From NCBI GenBank assembly GCA_011525695.1, contig WYBX01000081.1, forward strand, positions 1-64,000: DNA of 64,000 nt, given 5' to 3'. The notes below the pieces were generated by a model, which did no database searches, was not told the DNA's origin, and was given only the letters and a program-made list of their open reading frames with translations. The DNA is from Verrucomicrobiia bacterium (GTDB taxonomy: Bacteria; Verrucomicrobiota; Verrucomicrobiia; Opitutales; Opitutaceae). Positions 52,117 to 60,756 of the stretch are shown in pieces (position 1 is the stretch's first letter; every line of letters starts with the position of its first letter). Made by a program: the position numbers and the translations under genes.

Positions 52117-53531
52117 GTCTGGGAAAAATCGGCCATGACAGTTCGGTGTCGAAAGCAGTTCGTGCGAATCGCCAGACAAAGTACGCCAGCGAGCAGCCAT
52201 GCCCCGCCGATGAGGAATGTCTTTGCCGGCAAATTCAGCCACATGATCAGGCAAATCAGGAAACCGGCCATCGGCGGGAGGAAATCGAGCAGAAAGCCCC
52301 GCATGGTCTTTACAGGGGCCTTGAAAAAATACTCCGACGCCGCGGCGACGTTCACCCCCATGAACGCGAGAAACGCCCCGAAGTTGATCAGCCGGGCGCA
52401 TTCGCCGTAGTCCAGCCAGAAGGCGCCGCCCAGGGCCAGCACCCCGACGAACATGATGTCATAACTCGGGCTGGCATGCTTCCGATCTAGATGCCCGAAA
52501 AACCGACGCGGAATCACCCCGTCGCGGCCCATGCCATAAAGCAGCCGGGCCGCACCGACCTGGCCGGTGATGCCGGAACCGACGCTGCCGACCAGCAGAA
52601 TGATCGAAAGCGTGGCATCCAGCGTGGCGCCGCCGACGCGGTTCGCGACCGCCATGATCGCGGTGTCCAGCGCGTTCGTTCGTGCGGCCTCATCCGTCAG
52701 GTCGCGGGCGAAGGACGCCCAGTCCGGCCAGGCCACCTGGGCGAGATAAATCTGGGCACCGCTCCACACGCCCGTGATCACGCAGGTCAGGACGGCGGCC
52801 AGCAGCACGTTGCGGCGCGGGTTCTTCACTTCCTCGGACAAGGTCGTCAGCCCGTCGAAGCCGATGTAGGTCAGCGCGGCAAGCGCGGTGGCGGAACCGA
52901 TGGCCGTCAATGAAAACGACTCGGAATCGTAGAACGGCCGGCTGTCAAACAGGCCACCGATCCCGTGGGCCTGCATGATATTGCGAATCGCTGCCCCCAT
53001 GAAATAGAAGACCACGACGCTCATGACGATCATGAGGAGCCAGTTCACGCCGGACGTGACCTTGATTCCGTTCAGATTGACCAGGGTGAAACTCGCGCCG
53101 AAGACCATGACCCATGCGAAGTACGGGATCATGGGCAGAAGGTGGTGGGCCGCGATGCTCGTGAAGATCACACAGAGCACCGGGATGAACATGTAGTCCA
53201 TGAACATCGACCATCCGGCAATGAACCCGAGGTGCGGATGCAGGCCCCGGCCCACATAGGTGTAGGCGGAACCGGCGGCCGGGTGGCGAGCGGCCATCCG
53301 GCCATAACTGATCGCCGTGAAGATCATCGCGACCATCGCAATGAGGATCGTGGTGACGGCATGCCCCCGCGAGATGTGATTAGCGTGCCCGAAAAGCGGC
53401 AGGGCGGCGACGGGCTGGATCAGGATGATGCCGTAGATCACCAGATCACCGAGCGACAACACCCGTCGCAGCCGCGGTCCCTCGCCACTACCCGCCGGGG
53501 CGGCGACCGGCAGGCTCGTTTGTTCGATCAT
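52113..53531 (-). CDS. APC-family amino acid/polyamine permease
   Basis: A 472-residue inner-membrane transporter with about twelve helices. The conserved substrate-site stretch RRVLSLGDLVIYGIILIQPV, the AAGSAYTYVGRGLHPHLGFI helix and LTYIGFDGLTTLSEEVKNPR place it in the amino acid/polyamine/organocation family, close to putrescine/ethanolamine importers. ATG at 53531 overlaps the aminotransferase stop as ATGA, so it is translationally coupled to it. Pairing with an aminotransferase suggests that it moves an amine, amino acid or amino sugar derivative. Confidence 0.93.
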   Translation of the reverse strand: MIEQTSLPVAAPAGSGEGPRLRRVLSLGDLVIYGIILIQPVAALPLFGHANHISRGHAVTTILIAMVAMIFTAISYGRMAARHPAAGSAYTYVGRGLHPHLGFIAGWSMFMDYMFIPVLCVIFTSIAAHHLLPMIPYFAWVMVFGASFTLVNLNGIKVTSGVNWLLMIVMSVVVFYFMGAAIRNIMQAHGIGGLFDSRPFYDSESFSLTAIGSATALAALTYIGFDGLTTLSEEVKNPRRNVLLAAVLTCVITGVWSGAQIYLAQVAWPDWASFARDLTDEAARTNALDTAIMAVANRVGGATLDATLSIILLVGSVGSGITGQVGAARLLYGMGRDGVIPRRFFGHLDRKHASPSYDIMFVGVLALGGAFWLDYGECARLINFGAFLAFMGVNVAAASEYFFKAPVKTMRGFLLDFLPPMAGFLICLIMWLNLPAKTFLIGGAWLLAGVLCLAIRTNCFRHRTVMADFSQT

Positions 53532-54733
53532 ACGAGTTGGGGCCGGGGCTGTGCACAAGCCGCGATGAACTGATCCCCCGCCGCCTCAATCTCGGCATCG
53601 GTTGAGTTGATGTTGATGCCCCAGCCGGCGCCCAGCCCGCCGTCCACCACCCCGATGCTGATGTTCATCGCGCGACTCAGAATGTCATCGGTCCTGGGAT
53701 ACGAGCCCCTGGTGTACGGCTGTCCCAGTTCCTTCAGGTGCCGCATCACGTGCTCCATGTTGGCGTACACGTGCCATCCGCTCTGGTCGACAGTTTTGGA
53801 GCCGAGCGCCTTGGACACCCGGGCGGCCTGCGCCACCGTGTCGAAGATGATGGTGCAGAGCGTGGCGCAATCCCCCTCGGGATCGTTCAACGTGCGAAAT
53901 TTGAAACCGGTGGCGCCGGACAGAAGCGACTTCAGACGGCTCCGCTTTTCCCGCAGCGTCGCGACGATGCGGTCGAGCTTGCGCAGCTGGGCCAGGCCCA
54001 CCGCGGCGGTGATTTCATGAATTCGGAAATTCAGTCCGAGGACACTGCGAACCCCAACCTCCACGCCGAACCGGAGCGGCTTGTGCCCGTGATCGTGGAT
54101 GCCGAACGCAGTTTCATACATGGCTTGGCTGCTCGTGATGACCAAACCGCCGTCTCCGCTGTTGATGGTCTTGAAGACATTGAGCGAAAACACCCCGATG
54201 TCGCCGATCGTGCCGACTTTCTTTCCGTGGTACGAGGCTCCGGCCGCCTGGCAGCAGTCCTCGAGCACGAGCAGATTGTGGCGGCGGGCGACCGCCATGA
54301 TCCGGTCCATGTCGCAGGGGTTTCCCAGCATGTGGACGGGCATGATCGCCCGCGTCCGCGGGGTGATCCGGCGTTCGATGTCGTCCGGATCAAGCGTGAG
54401 ACTTTCATCGATCTCCGCGAGCACCGGCACGAGGCCCAAGAAAAGGCAGGTGCTGTAGCACGCGAGGAAGGTGTAGGCCGGCACGATCACCTCGTCCCCA
54501 CGCCTGAGGCCGAGCGCCGAGAGGGCCGCGATGAGCGAGGCCGTGCCCGACGACGTCGCGAGCGCGAACTGCGTCCCGCAATACGAGGCGAATTCCTTCT
54601 CGAGAGTGGCGGCCTGATGCAGAAACCGCGGATCCGTTTCGCTTCCATAGCGGAACAGATGCCCGCTTCGCATCACGGCCGTCACTGCCTTTATTTCTTC
54701 ATCGCCCATCCAATATGCGCCTGGTCCTGGCAT
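53528..54733 (-). CDS. DegT/DnrJ/EryC1/StrS-family PLP aminotransferase
   Basis: A 401-residue aminotransferase of the sugar aminotransferase family, acting on keto-sugars or ketocyclitols. Motifs are FASYCGTQFALATSSGTASL, GDEVIVPAYTFLACY, PVHMLGNPCDMDRI, LEDCCQAAGASYHGKKVGTI and SLNVFKTINSGDGG, the last with the PLP-binding Lys. The start ATG at 54733 has AAGGA seven bases upstream. It heads a three-gene set (aminotransferase, permease, GH3) with overlapping stops and starts, downstream of XylR-like regulator C. Degradative use, by deaminating an imported amino sugar, fits the context better than antibiotic or LPS synthesis. Confidence 0.92.
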   Translation of the reverse strand: MPGPGAYWMGDEEIKAVTAVMRSGHLFRYGSETDPRFLHQAATLEKEFASYCGTQFALATSSGTASLIAALSALGLRRGDEVIVPAYTFLACYSTCLFLGLVPVLAEIDESLTLDPDDIERRITPRTRAIMPVHMLGNPCDMDRIMAVARRHNLLVLEDCCQAAGASYHGKKVGTIGDIGVFSLNVFKTINSGDGGLVITSSQAMYETAFGIHDHGHKPLRFGVEVGVRSVLGLNFRIHEITAAVGLAQLRKLDRIVATLREKRSRLKSLLSGATGFKFRTLNDPEGDCATLCTIIFDTVAQAARVSKALGSKTVDQSGWHVYANMEHVMRHLKELGQPYTRGSYPRTDDILSRAMNISIGVVDGGLGAGWGININSTDAEIEAAGDQFIAACAQPRPQLV

Positions 54734-54856
54734 CTTGATTTCCTTTCGATCAAATGCGACCAGCTCGGCACCGATATGGTCGCTGAAAATTGGTATAGTT
54801 ATCCAGGGACTTGCGTTTCGGCCGATAAGGTCGTCCCAGCTTGGAGCAGACGGCCG

Positions 54857-56191
54857 TCAGGCAGCCGAACTCGAGGCCAAGGTCCGGTGACTTATACTCT
54901 GTACGTCGGGCATTCTGGAGGCTGGAAGTTCGACGGCGACGGCGGCGCTCGGCAGCGGGTCAGCGAGGGCACGCTGCTCGCGAAAACTCTTCGGCGTGAC
55001 CCCGAAAGAGGTGCGAAAAGCACGGCCGAAATACCCCTGGCTTTGAAAGCCCACCGCCGCGCTCACTTCACTGATCGTCATACGTGTGCGAGTGAGGAGC
55101 ACCTTGGCTCTAGCCAAACGATATTGAATCAGATGCTTTATTGGAGGCTGGCCTACCGTAGACAAAAATTGCATGGCAAAGCTGGCTCGGCACATGCCGG
55201 CAATCCTGGCCAGCTGGCTGACCGTGATCTCCTCGCTGAAGCGATCGTGAATATACGTGATGGCCCGATCGATGCGCGGCTCCCCCACGAGCCGAAGCTG
55301 ACTCGAGCGTCGCACGACCAGTTCACCGCTGACAAACTTACGTTCGAGCGGCATTCGTGCTGCCGGTTGATTCCGGAGCGTATCGATCATGGCGGCGGCC
55401 GTGCGGCCAATGCTTCGGTAACAGATGCGCACCGTGGTCAGCGGATACATCTCGGTATACAGAGGGTGATTGTCCGCGCCCACCACAGCAACCTGCTGCG
55501 GAATGGATAGGCCGGCCGCATGAACGCACTCCACACAGCTGAGGGCTGTTTGATCGTTCATGGCCACGATGGCGGTCGGCAGTGGCGAACGTCGGAGGAG
55601 ACGCGCAAGGGCGCCCCCCCTGCCGGCGTGCCCGCCCCAGAATTCGGTGTCGCTGGGAACATCGAAGAATTGATAGTTGAAGTGACCAAGGCGCTTAGCC
55701 AGTGCGCCGTGCAGGCTATCTGCCCGCCATCGAGCCGCCGGGCTGGACTTGCAGCCCACAAAAATAAAATTCTCGAATCCTTCGCCAATCAAGTGGTCTG
55801 CCACCATTTCCGTGATGGCGATGGCATCCGATGTGATGGTCGGAATCGGCAGGTCCAAAGTGCATTCGTGGGCGCTTACCATCGGCATTCCGCCGCCGAC
55901 GGCGCGAAGGATTCCCTTCATCGCCGGAACTTGCACCGATGTCACTAGCCCGATCGGCGCGGCCGGAAGGTTCGCAACCTCGAAGTTCACGTGATCCCGC
56001 CAGAGAAAGGAGTAGTCGTGCCCATTACAGTGCTGAAGCAGGCCCATCGCGATGGCGCTTTCCGCGTATCCCGCTGATTGGGTGAGAAAGACCAATAGCG
56101 GCTTGCGAGCAGAACGAGTAATCTCCCCCTCTTGACAGCGGATTTGAGGTGGCCGGGTTGAAGCAGAAAAAGCGTGGTCGTCGTTTCTCAT
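54857..56191 (-). CDS. XylR-like (LacI-type sensor plus AraC HTH) transcriptional regulator C
   Basis: A 444-residue regulator, more distant from A and B. The ligand domain starts PLLVFLTQSAGYAESAIAMG and contains VAVVGADNHPLYTEMYPLTT. The AraC domain has SQLARIAGMCRASFAMQFLS and ISEVSAAVGFQSQGYFGRAF followed by FGVTPKSFREQR. ATG at 56191 has GAGGAG about nine bases upstream, a good ribosome site for this window. It lies 123 bp before the aminotransferase on the same strand and probably controls that set. The 67-bp shared element sits immediately upstream. Confidence 0.92.
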   Translation of the reverse strand: MRNDDHAFSASTRPPQIRCQEGEITRSARKPLLVFLTQSAGYAESAIAMGLLQHCNGHDYSFLWRDHVNFEVANLPAAPIGLVTSVQVPAMKGILRAVGGGMPMVSAHECTLDLPIPTITSDAIAITEMVADHLIGEGFENFIFVGCKSSPAARWRADSLHGALAKRLGHFNYQFFDVPSDTEFWGGHAGRGGALARLLRRSPLPTAIVAMNDQTALSCVECVHAAGLSIPQQVAVVGADNHPLYTEMYPLTTVRICYRSIGRTAAAMIDTLRNQPAARMPLERKFVSGELVVRRSSQLRLVGEPRIDRAITYIHDRFSEEITVSQLARIAGMCRASFAMQFLSTVGQPPIKHLIQYRLARAKVLLTRTRMTISEVSAAVGFQSQGYFGRAFRTSFGVTPKSFREQRALADPLPSAAVAVELPASRMPDVQSISHRTLASSSAA

Positions 56192-56224
56192 AGCATCGTT
56201 CTCCTCTCGGGGTGGCGGGTGAAT

Positions 56225-56291
56225 CCTAGCAGCAGGGAGGAAATGTGGCCATGAGATATACTACATTTCTTCTTTGATTTTCGACACTCCG
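56225..56291 (-). promoter_or_regulatory. 67-bp conserved intergenic element, copy 2
   Basis: Partner of 22154-22220 with the same length and orientation and about 79% identity by hand count. It ends 33 bp before the start codon of regulator C. That position suits a promoter plus operator, possibly autoregulated by the encoded XylR-like protein. Confidence 0.5.
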
Positions 56292-56372
56292 CAGAGACGC
56301 CGTGCGGTTTCCTTCAAGGATGCCTGCATTGTGACGGCTTGAAGGCTACTTCTTCGCTGCTTCGCGTCAGGT

Positions 56373-56406
56373 GGATTGCGCTGCCTCGCTGCGCTCCGCC
56401 CAATCC
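56373..56406 (-). terminator. Hairpin with GGATTG/CAATCC arms
   Basis: Arms GGATTG (56373-56378) and CAATCC (56401-56406) enclose a GC-rich centre with further partial pairing. On the minus strand it lies about 155 bp beyond the stop of the glycosidase gene at 56561. It may end that transcript before regulator C; evidence is position and pairing only. The rest of 56292-56560 shows no gene. Confidence 0.35.
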
Positions 56407-56560
56407 AGCCGCTTCAACGCTTGGGAAGCGCCGCGGAACCCCATCCGCACCTTCTACGGCACGACTACCAACCCCTTGCGCGTCGAACTCTGGTCGGCAA
56501 TTTCTATATATCTGTGGTGTAGCCTTTGGATACCGGCGGCGATGTCTGCGGAGGGCCGAC

Positions 56561-58729
56561 TCAGCGTCGCGCTTTCCCGACGGCGGCTCCGACTGGCGTC
56601 GGCCGGGCGGGCGGGTCAGCCTTGGCGGCACCTCGGGCGATCTCGATGTCGCGTTCGACCGCGGGAAGGAAACGCGACCATGAGAACACTTCGCCGGCAT
56701 TATGGGGCAGACGAGGCTTGTTGAAACGCATGGTTGCAGCGGATAGCTCGCGCCAGTGACCAACGGCCTTTTCGAGGTGCGCTATCGCCTCGGTCTGCCG
56801 GGCGGGTTCGCCGTTCTTGCGGAAGGTGGCGAGGGCTACGCCGCCGCGCAGCTTGGCGGCGAAGTAGCGGCCGTGTGCGCACCAGGCATCGATGTCGGCG
56901 AGTTCCGCCTCGAGGGCGGGCGCGACCTGTTCTCGGCGGCGGACGGCAGTCGCAAGGCGCTGTGCCTCGGCCATGTCACGCTCCAACTCGCCGGCCAGCT
57001 GTAGCGGCGAGACCTTTCCTGGCGGGGCGACGCCGCCCGCGGCGACGAAGCCGGCGATGTTGATATATTTCGTGTCGAGCACCGGGTGCTCGATGATGTT
57101 CTCGATGTCGAAGAAGCGGAACGGGCCGCCGTTACTCCAGTCGCTGAACCCCTCGGTATAGAGAGAGCCGTCAAAGCGCCCTTGATGGAACGCGGCAAAG
57201 CGCAATTGCGCCCGGCTGGCGAGGGTCCACGCCTTGAGCAGATCGGGCGCCTGCTCCGTCCCGAAGCGGTCGGCGAGCAGCGCCTCGAAGGTGCGGTCGG
57301 GCGTTTGGGGATCGTACAGCAACCGCCCCCACAGCGCATACCAAAGCCATTGCCGTTCGAAAGCCCAGGTCCAGGTCTTGTGGCGCCCTTCGCTGGTGAT
57401 GTAGTCCTTGGCCGGGATGTAGCATTCCGATCCCACCAATACTCCGGCCACGTGCGGCGCGCCGTTGTTGGCGATGAACTCGCGGATAAAATCGGGTGCC
57501 CCCCAGCGCAGCACGTAGAAGTCCTCGTTTCGTACCGTCCACACGACCTGGTGGTGCGTAGGCGGCGGATTCCAGTAGGCGTCCGAAAGCTTGCCGCCGT
57601 GCACGATGAAAAGGTGGGGCGACGAGTGCCCGTGCGACCAGTTGAATTTGAACTCGGTGAAGACCGGCAACGCAATGTTGGCATTGCCCCGGAGTCCCTC
57701 GATTTGCGCGCGGGTGCGCCGATCGTTCTCCTCGCTGGTGGATCCGCCGGAGCGGGTGCTGGCGGAAAGCGGCGCGCGGTAGATGAATTTCACGGGCCGC
57801 CGCGCGGCGGCAATGCCGGCGAAAAATGCGTCGTCAAGCCATTGGCGGCGCTCGTCCGGAGTCTGGCCACCCATGCGCTCGCCGAGCGTGATGCCAAGGC
57901 CCGTCAGGTCGGGGTACTCGTCGATAGTCTGTTGCACACATTCGCGGGTGTAGGCTTCAACAATCTTCTCCTTGGTGCCGTCGCCGGTGTGAGCCCATGT
58001 GGAGTGGTACTCGCCGAGATTTCTCGCGCGGGCAAACTCGGGAGAAACGAACGTGTTCCAGTTGATCAGATAGGTTTCGATGCCGCGTTCCTTCGCCAGG
58101 GCGAACAGCCGGGTCCAGAGCGTGCGCCACCCGGCCATCTCAGTGGAGGAGAACGTCTGCGCCTCGGGAAAGGACTTTGGCACCACGAAATAGTGAAACG
58201 GGTGCAGGCTCCAGAGCGTAAGTGTATTGAAGCGATTGGCCGCCATCATATCCAGGAACGCCTCCCAGAACTTCAGATCGCGGCAAACGTCCTGATGCTG
58301 TTCGATGGCCGGGCTAGTGCGGTAGGGGGCATACGGCAGGTTGAACTTGATTGTGCGAAGGCCGAAGCGCGCCCGTGCGGCCGCCGGCTGGACTTGGGCG
58401 AAAGGCGTGCCGCGCCGCACCTGTTCGGCGACTTCGAGCAACCCGTACATGGCGCCGCGCTCGTTGCCGCCGGAGACGAGCAGGCGGCTCCCCTCGCGCG
58501 CAAGCGCAAAGCCATCGGGGCCGAGGGCGGGATCGTTGCTGACAACCTGCACGGGGAGTTGCGCGGGCGGAATGCCCGCAGCCGCGGCCACCTTCACGAG
58601 GCCGTAGTCGATCGGGGTGGCTACGGTTGGAGTGAAAGGGACGGTGAAAGTGAGGGCGACGGCGAGGCGCCGGAGAGAATTGCTGCAAAGGAACTGGGTT
58701 CTGCGGAGGTTGGGACGGGAAAGGTGCAT
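56561..58729 (-). CDS. Secreted glycosidase-like protein with chitobiase/GH67-type N-terminal domain
   Basis: About 722 residues from ATG 58729. After an export signal (LAVALTFTVPFTPTVATP), residues 45-120 form the small alpha/beta domain seen before GH20, GH67 and GH84 barrels (GPDGFALAREGSRLLVSGGN, ERGAMYGLLEVAEQVRRG). Residues 130-580 look like a TIM barrel: FLDMMAANRFNTLTLWSLHP, YLINWNTFVSPEFARARN, GLGITLGERMG (a possible catalytic Glu) and VLVGSECYIPAKDYI. The C-terminus is helical. An alpha-glucuronidase-like role is possible, but the segments do not match a GH67 or GH115 signature closely, so the family is left open. Confidence 0.75.
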   Translation of the reverse strand: MHLSRPNLRRTQFLCSNSLRRLAVALTFTVPFTPTVATPIDYGLVKVAAAAGIPPAQLPVQVVSNDPALGPDGFALAREGSRLLVSGGNERGAMYGLLEVAEQVRRGTPFAQVQPAAARARFGLRTIKFNLPYAPYRTSPAIEQHQDVCRDLKFWEAFLDMMAANRFNTLTLWSLHPFHYFVVPKSFPEAQTFSSTEMAGWRTLWTRLFALAKERGIETYLINWNTFVSPEFARARNLGEYHSTWAHTGDGTKEKIVEAYTRECVQQTIDEYPDLTGLGITLGERMGGQTPDERRQWLDDAFFAGIAAARRPVKFIYRAPLSASTRSGGSTSEENDRRTRAQIEGLRGNANIALPVFTEFKFNWSHGHSSPHLFIVHGGKLSDAYWNPPPTHHQVVWTVRNEDFYVLRWGAPDFIREFIANNGAPHVAGVLVGSECYIPAKDYITSEGRHKTWTWAFERQWLWYALWGRLLYDPQTPDRTFEALLADRFGTEQAPDLLKAWTLASRAQLRFAAFHQGRFDGSLYTEGFSDWSNGGPFRFFDIENIIEHPVLDTKYINIAGFVAAGGVAPPGKVSPLQLAGELERDMAEAQRLATAVRRREQVAPALEAELADIDAWCAHGRYFAAKLRGGVALATFRKNGEPARQTEAIAHLEKAVGHWRELSAATMRFNKPRLPHNAGEVFSWSRFLPAVERDIEIARGAAKADPPARPTPVGAAVGKARR

Positions 58730-58868
58730 CAGGATTGTGGCGACCCTGAGGCCGCCGCCTATGACGGTGTATGGGGGAATCGAGTGTCTGCGGCAGCGCA
58801 GCGGGAAGCAGCACAATGCGTTAAGCCAGAGCTCCTATCCGATCGGCAAACGTTGAATCGCAGTCCAA

Positions 58869-60275
58869 TCAATGGCGGTTGTGAGAGATGAAGACCGGCG
58901 GAACGAGGGAGCGAACGGTTTCGACGATCTGGGTCTCGGTGTTCGGAGACAACGGTCCAGGCAATCCGTAGAAGTCCATCGATTGATCGACTTCATATCC
59001 GCCCTCCTTGAACATCCGTTGCGACGGAATATAGCAGCGTACGTCGTTGGTGTAGGCATTGACCCAAAGACGCGCGCCGTCCAATTCCTTGCGCAGCCGC
59101 AAAGAATATTCGGAAACCACTTCGCCGCCGAGAAACACCATGGCGAGATCATCGCCGAAAGCCCACGCTTGCACCGGATAGGGCACAGAAGTCGGCAAGG
59201 CGCGACCGGTGTCCAGGCTTCGAAGAAGCTGAGAGGCTGCGTAGATTCGAGACTGCTTCGTGGATGTGCGGACCCGTTTCTCCAAGTCGGCGCGCGCAGG
59301 AAGCTGAGCGAATTCCAGTTCGATTTCGCGGTAGCTTGCGCTCGTTACCGAGCCGAGAGGACGAAACGGTAGAGCGAGCAGGCGCTCGACCTCAACCGCG
59401 ATCGCTTTTCCGTGCTGTATTGCCGTATCGACAGAGCCGCGCGGATGGGGATTTGCATCGCCTCCACATCCTAGCGCCACGAGCGCAACCGCCCCCTCGT
59501 GTGCAGCCTCCAGTTCAGCCGAGGCTTCACCCGCCCAATCTGAATGTATAAAGTTGTCAGCGCCGCCAATCGAGGTGCAATGACAGGCATAACTCGTGAA
59601 CAATGCGCGGACCACGTCTCTATTGTCGGTGACACGTATCAACGGCAGCACGCGATCGGCGAACCCCTTGAAATCCGCTCCTCCTCCTCCAATCCACTTT
59701 CCTTCGACTATCCTGCGGCGTTGCGTCGCAAACTCCACCCGTCCTTCCGTCCAACCGAGACTTCCCGGACGACGGTCGTCCAGCGCAGCCACGGCCACAT
59801 TCACTAGTTTATCAACGATCGTGTCTGTATAGTGGTCAATCCGACTGCGTTCCTCCGCCGGCAAGTCTTTGGCGAACATGAAGGGCAGAATGCCTCGAAT
59901 CGCCGGTCCCGAATGCACATGGGTACTGCAAAGTGAGACTCGCTCACGTTCGATGCCACGCCTTGCCTTCAGCGACGAGGCTACGGCATCGGTGATGCCC
60001 TGGGAAATGCCGATCACTTCAACCGTGATGACAACCGCCGGGTTTTGATGATCCGCTCCCATGGCGATCGCACGGGCGTAGAGCCGTCGCTCGATTCTAT
60101 TCGCTTCATCCGGTCGTCCTGTGTATCCCGTCAACCGGATGGGAAGATCGGGCGTGATATCGGTTTTAGCGGCGCCCACCAGGACCAAAGGCGCCCCCGC
60201 CATGTGCGCAACGAGAACCGATGATGAAATGAGAAGCAGGAGCCAGAGCCGTGTTCGTGGATTGACCGAATGCAT
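58869..60275 (-). CDS. Exported neutral/alkaline ceramidase-like hydrolase
   Basis: About 468 residues from ATG 60275 with signal peptide (RLWLLLLISSSVLVAHMAGA). The body opens VGAAKTDITPDLPIRLTGYT and contains SLCSTHVHSGPAIRGILPFM, the zinc-binding HxHSGP motif, then YACHCTSIGGADNFIHSDW and ALGCGGDANPHPRG. These belong to the neutral/alkaline non-lysosomal ceramidase family, amide hydrolases. In Planctomycetes and Verrucomicrobia the family is expanded and its substrates are mostly unknown; sphingolipid or N-acyl sugar cleavage are both possible. It is followed 139 bp downstream by the glycosidase-like gene at 56561, on the same strand. Confidence 0.85.
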   Translation of the reverse strand: MHSVNPRTRLWLLLLISSSVLVAHMAGAPLVLVGAAKTDITPDLPIRLTGYTGRPDEANRIERRLYARAIAMGADHQNPAVVITVEVIGISQGITDAVASSLKARRGIERERVSLCSTHVHSGPAIRGILPFMFAKDLPAEERSRIDHYTDTIVDKLVNVAVAALDDRRPGSLGWTEGRVEFATQRRRIVEGKWIGGGGADFKGFADRVLPLIRVTDNRDVVRALFTSYACHCTSIGGADNFIHSDWAGEASAELEAAHEGAVALVALGCGGDANPHPRGSVDTAIQHGKAIAVEVERLLALPFRPLGSVTSASYREIELEFAQLPARADLEKRVRTSTKQSRIYAASQLLRSLDTGRALPTSVPYPVQAWAFGDDLAMVFLGGEVVSEYSLRLRKELDGARLWVNAYTNDVRCYIPSQRMFKEGGYEVDQSMDFYGLPGPLSPNTETQIVETVRSLVPPVFISHNRH

Positions 60276-60756
60276 GATTGAAAAGGCTGAGCGGGAGCGA
60301 TATGATACGGCTCGTGATTCCACAAATGCCGCACGGACGTCCGGCGCATCGATTCGCGGACACTCCAGCGTTGTCGGTTTTTGTTTTAGGCCCGATATTG
60401 GCGGAAACGATTGGCGGCGATTGCCGCATGTTCGTCGCCGAATATACGTTGCAAAGTCGATATGATCGAGCATCACCCGGATACCGGCCTTCCTGAATCG
60501 TTTCATCGCGCTACCATCGCAGCGGGTCGTTTTCCTGCGCGAATGCCGACGGCGCGCGCGACATCGCACAAAGCGCGATCAGCGGCGAACCTTTCATGGA
60601 TGGCGTCGGGGAGCCAGTAGCATGGTAGATCAGGTCCAGGATACGGACCATGACGAGAAATGCGACGGGCGTGATGCCAGGTTGAAAACGGGTCTCTGGC
60701 GAATTGTCTCAGTGTTCTGTAGCCAATGTGGTCCATGTCGGATCAGATTCAGAAGA
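60276..60756. other. Intergenic region without recognised features
   Basis: About 480 bp between two minus-strand genes. Open frames on both strands are short and Arg/Pro-rich. No repeat, RNA gene or clear terminator was recognised. It probably includes the promoter for the ceramidase-like gene. Confidence 0.4.

Noticed and set aside
57086-58891. A 601-codon open frame on the plus strand opposite the glycosidase-like gene
   Set aside because: It is the complement of a well-supported secreted glycosidase-like gene; its translation is Arg/Gly-rich with no motif or signal. Long antisense frames are expected at this GC content.
60503-60736. Possible 77-codon minus-strand gene between the ceramidase-like and binding-protein genes
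   Set aside because: No signal peptide, motif, ribosome site or conserved-looking segment; probably chance.
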